Below are positions 24,878 to 34,112 of a DNA stretch of 64,000 bases, piece by piece (the stretch's first letter is position 1; every line of letters starts with the position of its first letter). Under the pieces are notes generated by a model. It was given only the letters and a program-made list of their open reading frames with translations, made no database searches and was not told where the DNA came from. The DNA comes from Pelagibacterium sp. 26DY04 (lineage in GTDB: Bacteria > Pseudomonadota > Alphaproteobacteria > Rhizobiales > Devosiaceae). The position numbers and the translations under genes were made by a program. The stretch spans positions 3,474,501 to 3,538,500 of the forward strand of contig NZ_CP101731.1 of NCBI RefSeq assembly GCF_031202305.1, read 5' to 3'.

Positions 24878-25863
24878 TTCGGCAACTCCCCGCCCAATTC
24901 GTCCTCGATATGGATTCTGATGATCTCGTCGAACGAGGATTCGGCGGCAAAGCCCAGCGACCTGGCCCGCGATGCATCGAAATCCTTGGCCCAGCCATCG
25001 ACCATCTCGATGATCATCGGATCGGGCTCGCGCCGGATCAGGGCGACCGCCTTGTCGCCAGCGATCCGGCGCAGGGCCTCGATCTGCTCGCCGACCGTGG
25101 CCGAAAGCCCGGGCATGTTGAGATTGCGCCGTGTGCCCAGCGTTTCGGTGTCGATCTGCGCCGCATGGAGCAGGAACCCTACGGCCGCACGCGGACTGGC
25201 GTGCCAGTGTCGCGCGCTTTCATCGACCGGCAGCACCGCCTCTTGCCCCATAAGGGGCTCGCGCAGGATGGAGGAGAAAAAGCCCGACGCTGCCTTGTTG
25301 GGCTTGCCAGGCCTGATGCAGATGGTGGGAAGACGGATGCCGATACCGTCGAGAAAGCCCCGCCGCGAATAATCCGACAGCAGCAGCTCCCCGATCGCCT
25401 TCTGCGTACCGTAGCTGGTGCGGGGTGTCTGGAAGAATTCATCGCCGATCTTTTCGGGAAAAGGCGCGCCGAAAACGGCGATCGATGACGTAAAGACGAA
25501 ACGCGGACAATAGGGTTGGACCCTTCCCGCCTGCCGGATCGCTTCGAAAAGGTGGCGCGTGCCGTCGAGATTGACCGCATAGCCCTTTTCGAAATCGAGC
25601 TCGGCCTCGCCCGAAACGATTGCCGCCAGATGGAAGATGATGTCCGGCCGGCTTGCGATCAGCGTTTCGGCCACCGCCGGATCGGAAATGTCGACCGCAC
25701 GGGTTACGACCGCGATTCCATCGGCCACGACCGGCTCGGGGGCCACAACGTCGACGAGTTCGAGCCGCGATATCGGTTTGCCGGACAGGATCGGGTTCTT
25801 GATCAGTGCGTCCGCGAGCTTGCGCCCCACCATGCCGGCGGCGCCAATGATCAGGATATTCAT
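24874..25863 (-). CDS. denD: D-erythronate dehydrogenase-like NAD-dependent epimerase
   Basis: The 329-residue extended SDR starts [20 protein letters not shown] (NAD loop GAAGMVG). [19 protein letters not shown] and the catalytic Tyr-x3-Lys in [10 protein letters not shown] match the DenD family, as does [20 protein letters not shown]. DenD oxidises D-erythronate at C2, and relatives act on other sugar acids. It overlaps lacI and the SDR by 4 bp each. No OtnK or OtnC partners of the known erythronate pathway are in the window, so the true substrate may differ. Confidence 0.82.
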   Translation of the reverse strand: MNILIIGAAGMVGRKLADALIKNPILSGKPISRLELVDVVAPEPVVADGIAVVTRAVDISDPAVAETLIASRPDIIFHLAAIVSGEAELDFEKGYAVNLDGTRHLFEAIRQAGRVQPYCPRFVFTSSIAVFGAPFPEKIGDEFFQTPRTSYGTQKAIGELLLSDYSRRGFLDGIGIRLPTICIRPGKPNKAASGFFSSILREPLMGQEAVLPVDESARHWHASPRAAVGFLLHAAQIDTETLGTRRNLNMPGLSATVGEQIEALRRIAGDKAVALIRREPDPMIIEMVDGWAKDFDASRARSLGFAAESSFDEIIRIHIEDELGGELPK

Positions 25864-26918
25864 GCTTGGACAGGGCCTCCCGAGCCTTCGCTGGATTTGC
25901 GGTCCGTGCTCTGACGGACCTTGAGTTCATAACCGACGTCGATGACGGCGGGATCGGGGCGCTCGCCTCTGTTGGCGGCGGCGATCATCTCGATGGCGCG
26001 GCGCCCCATTTCGTATCGTGGAGAGCGGACCGTCGAAAGGCTCGGCACGCTCGCTGCCGAATATTCGAGGTCGTTATAGCCCATGATACCCAGCTGTGCC
26101 GGCACACGGATCCGGCGCTTCTGACACTCGAACAGCGCGCCGAGCGCCATATCGTCATTGTTGCAAAACACCGCATCGGCATCGGGCACGAGACTCAGGA
26201 AATCGGCGAACATTTCGCTGCCGCGCGTCACCGATGAGGGCTGCGGAGAGGTATGAATCAGCGCCTCGTCATAGAGCCCGGCCTCCTGCATCACCTCGAT
26301 ATACCCATCCAGGCGTCGCTGGGCGCGCGGGTCCATGCGCGCGCCGATGAACCCGATACGGCGGTAACCCTTGCCGATCAGATGTCGCGCCGCCGCCCGC
26401 CCGCCCTCGCGATGGTCAAAGCCGACCATCATGTCGATGGGATCGGGCCCGATGTCCATGATCTGAACCACCGGACAGCCCAGGCTTGAAAGAATCGCGC
26501 GTGCCGCCTCCGATTGGTCGATACCGGCAACGATGAGGCCTGCCGGCCTTTGCGCCGCAAAGACCTTGAGCAGCATCTCCTCCATGCGCGCCGTATAGCG
26601 GGAATTGCCCAACTGCACCTGATAAGGCGTGCCTTCGACGGCCTCGTAGACCCCGCGCAGCACGTCGGCGAACACCTGGTTGGAAACCGAGGGAATGATG
26701 ACCCCGATCGTGGAGGTCGTCGCCGATGCCAGAGCTCTGGCGGCCTGGTTCGGAGCATAGCCCAAGGCCTGCACCGCCTCGGCCACCCTCTCCCGGACCT
26801 TCTCGGAAACGACCTCCGGCGTGCGCAGCGCACGCGAAACGGTGATAACGCTAACATCAGCAGCGGCGGCTACATCTTTCAGCGTTACCGCCTTGTATGT
26901 ATGGCGTTTTTTACTCAT
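25860..26918 (-). CDS. LacI-family transcriptional regulator of the sugar-acid island
   Basis: The 352-residue protein has a LacI helix-turn-helix at residues 12-31 (TLKDVAAAADVSVITVSRAL) and hinge helix NQAARALASATT, then a periplasmic-binding-like effector domain (TIGVIIPSVSNQVFADVLRG). It is first in the leftward lacI-denD-SDR operon and diverges from the TRAP operon. The palindrome in the shared region at 26963-26981 is a candidate operator. Confidence 0.92.
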   Translation of the reverse strand: MSKKRHTYKAVTLKDVAAAADVSVITVSRALRTPEVVSEKVRERVAEAVQALGYAPNQAARALASATTSTIGVIIPSVSNQVFADVLRGVYEAVEGTPYQVQLGNSRYTARMEEMLLKVFAAQRPAGLIVAGIDQSEAARAILSSLGCPVVQIMDIGPDPIDMMVGFDHREGGRAAARHLIGKGYRRIGFIGARMDPRAQRRLDGYIEVMQEAGLYDEALIHTSPQPSSVTRGSEMFADFLSLVPDADAVFCNNDDMALGALFECQKRRIRVPAQLGIMGYNDLEYSAASVPSLSTVRSPRYEMGRRAIEMIAAANRGERPDPAVIDVGYELKVRQSTDRKSSEGSGGPVQA

Positions 26919-26957
26919 TCCCTCCCCCAGCCCGCGGAGCTATTTGATGCAGGGCCG

Positions 26958-26986
26958 TTGACAATGACATACGCTATCATTTAAGC
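26958..26986 (+). promoter_or_regulatory. TRAP-operon promoter with embedded palindrome (candidate LacI operator)
   Basis: TTGACA at 26958-26963 is a perfect -35; TTTAAG at 26980-26985 is a fair -10, 16 bp later. Filling the spacer is an imperfect palindrome with AATGA at 26963-26967 and TCATT at 26977-26981, six of nine base pairs matching. A repressor bound there would block polymerase. The lacI start codon lies only 40 bp away on the other strand, so one site could control both operons. Confidence 0.55.
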
Positions 26987-27114
26987 CTTTGTCCAGCCGG
27001 GCCACGGGAGCAAAGTCCGGCGCATCGGAGTAGAGGCGTCAGCCCGGCTACCGAATGGGGAGGAATTTACGTGTCAAGCACGGTTCGGCCGGGCAGCGCC
27101 GGAAGAGCGTTGCC

Positions 27115-27648
27115 ATGAACGCAGTCAAATCCGGAATTCTTCGGATCATCGAATTTGCCCTGGTGTTTCTTCTCGCGGGCATGGCGCTGATGGTGTTCGT
27201 CAACGTCGTGCTGCGCTACGGCTTCAATTCCGGCATCACCTTTTCCGAGGAGATGAGCCGCTATTTCTTCGTCTGGCTGACCTTTATCGGCGCTGTCGTG
27301 ACCTTCGGCGAGAATTCCCATGTGGGGGTCGAGACGCTGGTGCGCAGGTTTGGCCGCGGCGGACGTCTCGTCTGCATGCTGCTCACCAACATCATCATTC
27401 TCATCTGCGCGGTGGTGTTCTTCCACGGCACCTGGGTTCAGCACCCGATCAACGCCTCGATGACTGCGGCCGTGGTCGGCATCTCCCTGATCTGGGTCTA
27501 TGGCATCGGCTACATTTCGGCCGGCGGCATCGCCATCATCGCCATCGCCCGCATTTTCCGCATCCTGAGCGGCCGCGTGACCGACGAGGAAATCGCCCGC
27601 TTCGCCGGAGAGTATGAACCCCTCGAAAAGGCACAGGAGCGCGGCTGA
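27115..27648 (+). CDS. dctQ: TRAP transporter small membrane subunit (DctQ-type)
   Basis: ATG 27115 gives 177 residues; an upstream start at 27055 is in frame. Four membrane segments are seen near residues 10-30, 45-65, 85-105 and 130-150, with NVVLRYGFNSGITFSEEMSRY and FVWLTFIGA typical of DctQ. With dctM it forms the sodium-driven importer for a carboxylate or sugar acid. The dctM ATG overlaps the stop (TGATG). Confidence 0.92.
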   Translation: MNAVKSGILRIIEFALVFLLAGMALMVFVNVVLRYGFNSGITFSEEMSRYFFVWLTFIGAVVTFGENSHVGVETLVRRFGRGGRLVCMLLTNIIILICAVVFFHGTWVQHPINASMTAAVVGISLIWVYGIGYISAGGIAIIAIARIFRILSGRVTDEEIARFAGEYEPLEKAQERG

Positions 27649-28925
27649 TGGTCATCGGCGTCTTTCTCGCCTCGCTCTTTGGTACCCTGGCGCTCGGGGT
27701 CCCCGTCGCATTTGCGCTGATGTTCACGGGCATCATCCTTATGGGCTACATGGGGATTTTCAACACCCAGATCGTCGCCCAGCAGATGATCACGGGAGCC
27801 AACACCTTCACCCTCCTGGCCATCCCCTTCTTCCTTCTGGCCGGTGAGTTGATGAACGCGGGCGGGCTTTCCAAACGCATCGTCGACTTCGCGATCGCCT
27901 GTGTCGGCCATATTCGCGGCGGCCTTGGCATCGTTGCCATCATCGCGGCGGTGATCATGGCGTCGCTGTCGGGTTCCGCCGCCGCCGATTCCGCTGCGCT
28001 GGCCGCCATCCTCATCCCGATGATGGCCAAGGCGGGCTATAACGTTCCACGGGCGGCGGGGCTGATGGCCGCCGGCGGCGTTATTGCCCCGGTGATCCCG
28101 CCCTCCATCGCCTTCATCATCTTCGGGGTGGCCGCCAACGTTTCGATCACCGGTCTGTTCATCGGCGGCATTGCGCCGGGCCTGCTCATGGCCCTCTCGC
28201 TCGTCCTCACCTGGCTCGTGGTCGCCAGGCGCGAAAAGGTCGATACCCTGCCCAAGCAATCCGGCCAGCAGCGCCTGAAGGCAACGCTCAACGCCGGCTG
28301 GGCCCTGCTCATGCCCGTCATTATCCTGGGGGGCATCCGCTTCGGCGTCTTCACGCCCACCGAGGCTGCGGTGGTTGCTGCCGTTTATGCGCTGTTTGTG
28401 GGTCTGTTCGTCTATCGCGAACTCAAGATCAAAGATCTTTACGGCGTGCTGCTCAATGCCGCCAAGATGACCGCCGTGGTCCTGTTCCTGGTGGCCGCTG
28501 CCCTGGTCACCTCCTGGCTGATCACCTCGGCCAACATTCCCGCCCAGGTGAGCGGGTTGATCGAACCTTTGATCGACAATCCCAGGCTGCTGATGGTGGT
28601 GATCATCGCGCTCGTTCTGGTGGTGGGCACGGTGCTCGATCTGGCGCCCACCATTCTCATTCTGTCTCCCGTGCTCATGCCTATCATCCGCATGGCCGGA
28701 ATCGATCCCGTCTATTTCGGGGTCGTCTTCGTCATGACGACCTGCATCGGGCTCATTACCCCCCCTGTCGGCGTCGTGCTCAATGTGGTGAGCGGGGTCG
28801 CGCGCGTTCCCATGGGCCGGGTGATCGGAGGGGTTCTTCCCTTCCTGCTCGCCCAGGTGGCCGTTTTGTTTCTGCTCGTCATGTTTCCCGAACTGGTCAC
28901 CGTTCCGCTCGAATGGCTGCGCTAG
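27648..28925 (+). CDS. dctM: TRAP transporter large membrane subunit (DctM-type)
   Basis: The 425-residue, mostly hydrophobic protein fits the 12-helix DctM family: GVPVAFALMFTGIILM, then IPFFLLAGELMNAGGLSKRI, SGSAAADSAALAAILIP and GCDLA-like motifs replaced by VGTVLDLAPTILILSPVL. It is the ion-coupled channel of the TRAP importer. Here the binding-protein gene comes after dctM, not first. Confidence 0.94.
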   Translation: MVIGVFLASLFGTLALGVPVAFALMFTGIILMGYMGIFNTQIVAQQMITGANTFTLLAIPFFLLAGELMNAGGLSKRIVDFAIACVGHIRGGLGIVAIIAAVIMASLSGSAAADSAALAAILIPMMAKAGYNVPRAAGLMAAGGVIAPVIPPSIAFIIFGVAANVSITGLFIGGIAPGLLMALSLVLTWLVVARREKVDTLPKQSGQQRLKATLNAGWALLMPVIILGGIRFGVFTPTEAAVVAAVYALFVGLFVYRELKIKDLYGVLLNAAKMTAVVLFLVAAALVTSWLITSANIPAQVSGLIEPLIDNPRLLMVVIIALVLVVGTVLDLAPTILILSPVLMPIIRMAGIDPVYFGVVFVMTTCIGLITPPVGVVLNVVSGVARVPMGRVIGGVLPFLLAQVAVLFLLVMFPELVTVPLEWLR

Positions 28926-28968
28926 GCGGGCAATGTCCAATCAACCGTCCCGAGGAGGAGGACACATC

Positions 28969-29982
28969 ATGACCCTTAAATCCACTATCGCGGCGGCTCT
29001 CGCCGCTACCATGATCGCCGGCATGGCCATGCCTGCCCAGGCCCAGATATCGGAGCGCACCATCCGCGTCTCCAACGGCGTCGCCGAAGACCACCCGGTC
29101 GGAGACGGCGTAGCCGCCATGCAGCAGTGCTTTGACGAAAGGACCGGCGGCGCCTGGACGCTGAACGCGTTCTGGAGTTCGGCGCTGGGCGACGACCTCC
29201 AGGCCACCCAGGCGCTGCGCTCGGGCACTCAGGAAATGGTCGTCACCTCGACCTCTCCCATCGTCGGCATCGTCCCCGCGCTCGGCGTCTTCGACCTGCC
29301 GTTCCTGTTTGCCAACGAGCAGGAAGCCGACGCCGTTCTCGACGGCGAGTTCGGCCAATACATCTCCGACATGATGCCCGAGGCCAACCTCATCAATCTC
29401 GCGTTCTGGGAAAACGGCTTCCGCAACCTCACCAATTCGGTGCGGCCGGTTGAGAGCCTTGAAGATTTCGAGGGCATGCGCGTCCGCGTCATGCAGAACA
29501 ACATCTTCCTCGACACCTTCCAGACGCTGGGCACCAACGCTACCCCCATGGCCTTCGGCGAAGTGTTCACGGCGCTTGAAACCGGCGCCATCGACGCCCA
29601 GGAAAACCCCTATGTGACCATCGACACCTCGCAATTTTATGAGGTGCAGGACTATCTCTCCAACACCCGGCACGCCTATACCCCGTTCATGGTGCTGTTC
29701 TCCAAGCCGATCTGGGACAGCTATTCGGCCGAAGAACAGCAGATCCTCGTCGAATGCGCCGAAATCGGCCGCGACGTGCAGCGCGAGGCCAGCAGGGCCC
29801 TCTCCGATGAGTCGCTGGCTCGCATCCAGGAAGCCGGGATGCAGGTCAACGACATTCCCGAAGAGGAAATGGCCGAGATCCGCGAGGCCGTGCAGGGCGT
29901 CTACGAGCGCAACGCCGAGACCATCGGCCAGGAGGTCATCGACCGCATGATGGCCGCCCTGGAAGAAGTTCGCGCCCAATAA
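28969..29982 (+). CDS. dctP: TRAP transporter solute-binding protein (DctP-type)
   Basis: ATG 28969 follows GAGGAGGAG and gives 337 residues. MTLKSTIAAALAATMIAGMA is the signal peptide. RTIRVSNGVAEDHPVGDGVA opens the fold, and FWENGFRNLTNSVRPVESLEDF with the Arg-containing GMRVRVMQNN is the site where the conserved Arg binds a substrate carboxylate. Sequence of the DctP7/UehA-like family suggests a sugar acid or other carboxylate. A hairpin follows. Confidence 0.93.
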   Translation: MTLKSTIAAALAATMIAGMAMPAQAQISERTIRVSNGVAEDHPVGDGVAAMQQCFDERTGGAWTLNAFWSSALGDDLQATQALRSGTQEMVVTSTSPIVGIVPALGVFDLPFLFANEQEADAVLDGEFGQYISDMMPEANLINLAFWENGFRNLTNSVRPVESLEDFEGMRVRVMQNNIFLDTFQTLGTNATPMAFGEVFTALETGAIDAQENPYVTIDTSQFYEVQDYLSNTRHAYTPFMVLFSKPIWDSYSAEEQQILVECAEIGRDVQREASRALSDESLARIQEAGMQVNDIPEEEMAEIREAVQGVYERNAETIGQEVIDRMMAALEEVRAQ

Positions 29983-29993
29983 TCTCTTCCCAT

Positions 29994-30025
29994 GGGCGGA
30001 GCCGGTTTCCGGCCCCGCCCTCTTT
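29994..30025 (+). terminator. hairpin after dctP, partial terminator within the operon
   Basis: Arms 29994-30005 and 30009-30020 pair over 12 positions with one mismatch around TTT, followed by TCTTT. It may protect or cap the transporter mRNA so that dctP is made in excess over the enzyme genes that start 24 bp later. Confidence 0.6.
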
Positions 30026-30043
30026 CCCCCGGACGTCCCCGCC

Positions 30044-31258
30044 ATGAAGATCACCGCAGTCGAAACGCTAAGGTTGGCCGAGTTCGCCAACATCGTCTGG
30101 GTGCTGATCAAAACCGACGAGGGCATCACCGGGCTCGGCGAGACCTTCATGGGCGCCGCCGCTGTCGAAGCCTATATTCACGAAACCGTCGCCCCCAAAC
30201 TCGTCGGGCGCGATCCGTTGCAGATCGAAGCCATCAACCGCGACCTCATCGGCTATCTGGGCTGGCGCGGAGCCGGGGTTGAAACCCGTGGCAACTCCGC
30301 CGTCGACATCGCGCTTTGGGATATCTTCGGCAAGACCCTGGGCGTCCCCATTTCGGTGGCCCTGGGCGGCAAATCCCGCGATTCGATCCGCACTTACAAC
30401 ACCTGCGCCGGTTATCGCTACGTCCGCGACGCGCGCGCCCAGGCCGTGGCCAATTGGGGGCTCGGGGAAAGCACGCCCGGCCCTTACGAGGACCTCGACG
30501 CCTTCCTCAACCGCGCCGACGACCTCGCTCATTCCCTGCTTAAACAGGGCATCACCGGCATGAAGATCTGGCCCTTCGACATCGCCGCCGAGCGCACGCA
30601 CGGGCTGGATATTTCCGCCGCCGAACTCAAGACCGCGCTGGCCCCCTTCGAACGCATCCGCAAAGCGGTGGGCGACAAAATGGACATCATGGTCGAGTTC
30701 CATTCGCTTTGGCGCCTGCCCGCCGCCCAGCGCATCGCCCGCGCGCTCGAGCCCTATGACACCTTCTGGCACGAAGATCCGGTGCGCATGGACAGCCTTG
30801 AAACCCTCAAGGCCTACGCCCCGCACTCCAAGGCCATGATCTGCGCTTCGGAAACCCTGGCCTACCCCCACGCCTTCCGCGATTATCTCGCGACCGGCGT
30901 TGCGGGCGTTGCCATGCTCGATCTCTCCTGGTGCGGTGGGCTTTCCGAAGCGCGCAAGATCGCCGCCCTCGCCGAAGCTCACCAGATTCCCGTCGCCCCG
31001 CACGACTGCACCGGCCCGGTCGTTTTCATGGCCTCCTGCCAGTTCTCGCTCCACGCCCGCAACGCCATGATCCAGGAATCGGTGAGGGCCTTCTATACCG
31101 GCTGGTACACCGAGCTGGTGACCGCCCTGCCCACCGTCGAGAACGGCGAGATTTCGCTCTCCGACGCGCCGGGGCTCGGGCTCGAACTTCTGCCTGAAGT
31201 CTTTGACCGCCCCGACGCGATCCATCGCCGCTCGACGGCAGATGGGGAGACGACATGA
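30044..31258 (+). CDS. mandelate racemase/muconate lactonizing enzyme family acid-sugar dehydratase
   Basis: The 404-residue enolase-superfamily protein has the capping domain to about residue 125 and a TIM barrel with metal ligands E218, E244 and E270 (VEFHSLW, WHEDPV, ASETLA). H220 two residues after the first ligand and H320 in VAPHDCTGPV are the likely acid/base residues, and GMKIWPFD precedes them. This pattern belongs to sugar-acid dehydratases of the mannonate/galactonate/fuconate dehydratase type. It would turn an imported aldonate or uronate into a 2-keto-3-deoxy acid. The stop overlaps the next start. Confidence 0.87.
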   Translation: MKITAVETLRLAEFANIVWVLIKTDEGITGLGETFMGAAAVEAYIHETVAPKLVGRDPLQIEAINRDLIGYLGWRGAGVETRGNSAVDIALWDIFGKTLGVPISVALGGKSRDSIRTYNTCAGYRYVRDARAQAVANWGLGESTPGPYEDLDAFLNRADDLAHSLLKQGITGMKIWPFDIAAERTHGLDISAAELKTALAPFERIRKAVGDKMDIMVEFHSLWRLPAAQRIARALEPYDTFWHEDPVRMDSLETLKAYAPHSKAMICASETLAYPHAFRDYLATGVAGVAMLDLSWCGGLSEARKIAALAEAHQIPVAPHDCTGPVVFMASCQFSLHARNAMIQESVRAFYTGWYTELVTALPTVENGEISLSDAPGLGLELLPEVFDRPDAIHRRSTADGETT

Positions 31259-32178
31259 CCGCTGCCAAACCCTCCATGGCGGCCATGTCTCCGGCCCGGA
31301 TGGGCGTCCTGGTCATGCTGCTGGCCATGTTCCTGTTCTCGCTCAACGATGCCATGGGCAAATGGCTCGTCGCCACCTATTCGGTCGGGCAGGTTCTCCT
31401 GCTGCGTTCGGTCGTGGCGCTTGTCATCCTCCTGCCCTTCATGTGGAAGGCAGGCCTTTCCGCCCTGCGCAACGTCGAACGCCCCGGCCTGCAACTGGCC
31501 CGCGTGGTGTTTTCGACCGCCGAAGTCTTCTGCTTTTACTGGGCGGTCTATTTCCTGCCCCTGGCCGATGTCATGACCTATTGGCTCGCCGCCCCGATCT
31601 ATGTGGCCGCCATGTCCCCGTTCCTGCTCAAGGAAAAGGTCGGCCCCATCCGCTGGGCCGCCATCGGGCTGGGGTTCGTGGGTGTCCTCGTCGCCCTCAC
31701 CCCCTCGGGCGAGGTCAACCCGCTCGCCATCCTCGTCTCCATCATCGGCACGCTGGCCTTTGCGCTCATGGTCGTCACCGGCCGCACCCTGCGAGGCACG
31801 CCCGATACGGTGCTGGTCTTCTTCCAGATCGCCGGCGCGCTGGTCGCCGGCATCGTCCTCGCCCCCCAGAGCTGGGTCACCCCCACCGTGCCCGATTTCG
31901 TGCTCCTGGGCACGCTCGGCGTGGTCGCGATGCTGGCCCATATCTGCGTCAACCGGGCCGTCAAGCTGGCCGACGCCGCCGCCGTGGCGCCGCTGCAATA
32001 TACGCTGCTGCCCTGGGCAATCATCCTTGGCTATCTCTTCTTCGGCGACCTGCCGCGCCCGCTGACCCTCATTGGCGCGGCGATCATCATCACCTCGAGC
32101 TTCATCATCTATCTCCGCGAGACCAGGGCACGGCGCGCCGCAGCCCTGTCCACTAGCGGATCTGGGGAAATTTCATGA
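31255..32178 (+). CDS. DMT-superfamily (EamA) transporter
   Basis: The 307-residue protein has about ten membrane segments in two EamA halves (for example [20 protein letters not shown] and [20 protein letters not shown]). Overlap by 4 bp with both neighbours places it firmly in the sugar-acid operon. DMT proteins are usually exporters, though some import. It could release a pathway intermediate or act as a second uptake route beside the TRAP system. Confidence 0.88.
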   Translation: MTAAKPSMAAMSPARMGVLVMLLAMFLFSLNDAMGKWLVATYSVGQVLLLRSVVALVILLPFMWKAGLSALRNVERPGLQLARVVFSTAEVFCFYWAVYFLPLADVMTYWLAAPIYVAAMSPFLLKEKVGPIRWAAIGLGFVGVLVALTPSGEVNPLAILVSIIGTLAFALMVVTGRTLRGTPDTVLVFFQIAGALVAGIVLAPQSWVTPTVPDFVLLGTLGVVAMLAHICVNRAVKLADAAAVAPLQYTLLPWAIILGYLFFGDLPRPLTLIGAAIIITSSFIIYLRETRARRAAALSTSGSGEIS

Positions 32179-33956
32179 AAAAACTGCGCTCCCGCGCCTG
32201 GTTCGACAACCCCGACAACCCCGACATGACAGCGCTCTATCTCGAGCGTTACATGAATTACGGCATCACCCGCGAAGAGCTCCAATCCGGCAAGCCGATC
32301 ATCGGCATCGCCCAGACCGGCTCGGACCTCTCCCCCTGCAACCGCCACCATATGGTTCTGGCTCAGCGCGTGCGCGAAGGCATTCGCGAGGCGGGCGGCA
32401 TCGCGTTTGAATTCCCCGTCCACCCCATTCAGGAAACCGGCAAGCGTCCCACAGCCGGGCTCGACCGGAACCTCGCCTATCTCGGCCTGGTCGAAGTCCT
32501 CTATGGCTATCCGCTCGATGGCGTCGTCCTCACCATCGGCTGCGACAAGACCACCCCCGCCATGCTCATGGGCGCGGCGACGGTCAATATCCCCGCCATC
32601 GCCCTTTCGGTGGGACCCATGCTCAATGGCTGGCACAACGGCCAGCGGACCGGCTCGGGCACCATCGTCTGGAAAGCCCGCGAGATGATGGCCGCCGGCG
32701 AGATCGGCTATGAGGAATTCATCGAGCTCGTCGCCTCGTCGGCCCCATCGGTGGGCTATTGCAACACCATGGGCACCGCCACCACCATGAACTCGCTGGC
32801 CGAAGCCCTGGGCATGCAGCTCCCCGGCTCGGCGGCCATCCCCGCCCCGCACAGGGACCGCGCCGCAATCGCCTGGCGCACCGGCAAGCGCATCGTCGAG
32901 ATGGTTCACGAGGATCTCAAGCCCTCCGACATCCTCACCCGAGACAACTTTTTGAACGCCATCGCCGTCAACTCGGCCATCGGCGGCTCGACCAACGCGC
33001 CGGTCCACATCAACGCCATCGCGCGCCATATAGGCGTCGAACTCGGCATCGAAGATTGGCAGACCCACGGCCACCATATCCCCCTGCTTGTCAACCTCCA
33101 GCCCGCCGGCACCTATCTGGGCGAGGATTTCCACCGCGCCGGCGGCGTGCCCGCGGTCGTCAACGAATTGATGAAAAACGGCCTGATCCTGGAGAACGCC
33201 CCCACGGTCAACGGAAAGACCATCGGCGAGAACTGCCGCGCCACCCCGATCCTCGACCCCGACGTCATCCGCCCCTTCGACGCCCCGCTCACGCCGGACG
33301 CAGGCTTTATCGTGCTCAAGGGCAACCTTTTCGATAACGCCATCATGAAGACCTCGGTGATCTCCCCCGAATTCCGGGAGCGCTATCTCTCGAACCCCGA
33401 CGATCCCGAAGCCTTCGAGGGCCGGGCGGTGGTCTTCGATGGCCCCGAGGATTATCACGAGCGCATCGACGACCCCGCGCTCGGGATCGATGAACACACC
33501 CTGCTTTTCATGCGCGGCGCCGGTCCCATCGGCTATCCGGGCGCCGCCGAAGTGGTCAACATGCGCCCGCCCGCCTATCTCATGAAAGAGGGCATCCATT
33601 CCCTGCCCTGCATCGGCGACGGAAGGCAGTCGGGCACCTCGGGCTCGCCCTCGATCCTCAACGCCTCTCCCGAAGCCGCCGCCGGCGGGGGATTGGCCCT
33701 GCTGCGCACCGGCGACCGCGTCCGCATCGACCTCAGGGCCGGCACGGCCAACATGCTCATCGATGAGGACGAACTCGCCCGCCGCCGCGTCGAGCTTGAA
33801 GCCAGGGGCGGCTACCCCTATCCCGACCATCAGACCCCCTGGCAGGAAATCCAGCGCTCCATGGTCGATCAACTCGGCAATGGCGCCGTCCTCAAACCCG
33901 CCGTCAACTACCAGCGCATCGCCCAGTCCAAAGGCGTGCCGCGCGATAATCACTAA
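32175..33956 (+). CDS. IlvD/Edd-family sugar-acid dehydratase
   Basis: The 593-residue protein keeps the three iron-sulfur cysteines of the family: C55 in SDLSPCN, C123 in GCDKTTPA and C196 in [11 protein letters not shown]. Also seen are [15 protein letters not shown] and [15 protein letters not shown], which bind the substrate and magnesium. Length and motifs agree best with L-arabonate/D-xylonate dehydratases rather than dihydroxyacid dehydratase or Edd. It makes a 2-keto-3-deoxy sugar acid. It follows the DMT gene with a 4-bp overlap. Confidence 0.92.
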   Translation: MKKLRSRAWFDNPDNPDMTALYLERYMNYGITREELQSGKPIIGIAQTGSDLSPCNRHHMVLAQRVREGIREAGGIAFEFPVHPIQETGKRPTAGLDRNLAYLGLVEVLYGYPLDGVVLTIGCDKTTPAMLMGAATVNIPAIALSVGPMLNGWHNGQRTGSGTIVWKAREMMAAGEIGYEEFIELVASSAPSVGYCNTMGTATTMNSLAEALGMQLPGSAAIPAPHRDRAAIAWRTGKRIVEMVHEDLKPSDILTRDNFLNAIAVNSAIGGSTNAPVHINAIARHIGVELGIEDWQTHGHHIPLLVNLQPAGTYLGEDFHRAGGVPAVVNELMKNGLILENAPTVNGKTIGENCRATPILDPDVIRPFDAPLTPDAGFIVLKGNLFDNAIMKTSVISPEFRERYLSNPDDPEAFEGRAVVFDGPEDYHERIDDPALGIDEHTLLFMRGAGPIGYPGAAEVVNMRPPAYLMKEGIHSLPCIGDGRQSGTSGSPSILNASPEAAAGGGLALLRTGDRVRIDLRAGTANMLIDEDELARRRVELEARGGYPYPDHQTPWQEIQRSMVDQLGNGAVLKPAVNYQRIAQSKGVPRDNH

Positions 33957-33965
33957 GGTCCCCAC

Positions 33966-34020
33966 TCCGCCCCCTTTTCTCCCTCTCCCTGCGGGGGAGG
34001 GTCGGGGTGAGGGGCCGAAA
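33966..34020. repeat. GC-rich hairpin repeat remnant
   Basis: The sequence CCCTCTCCCTGCGGGGGAGGGT is an imperfect hairpin of the same family as those near 7265, 45955 and 58437. It sits in the 156-bp gap between the dehydratase and the SDR gene and may lower expression of the latter. Confidence 0.55.
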
Positions 34021-34112
34021 CGGCAATCCACGCCGCCCTTCCTCACTTCCCCTGGCGTGAAGGTCCGGACCGAAGCGAGGGGTAAGGCCTTCCAGACGCG
34101 AAAGCATTGAAC

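Noticed and set aside
27510-28940. A 476-codon frame antisense to dctM
   Set aside because: His/Asp/Gly/Gln-rich low-complexity product typical of the reverse of membrane-protein codons; no ribosome site.
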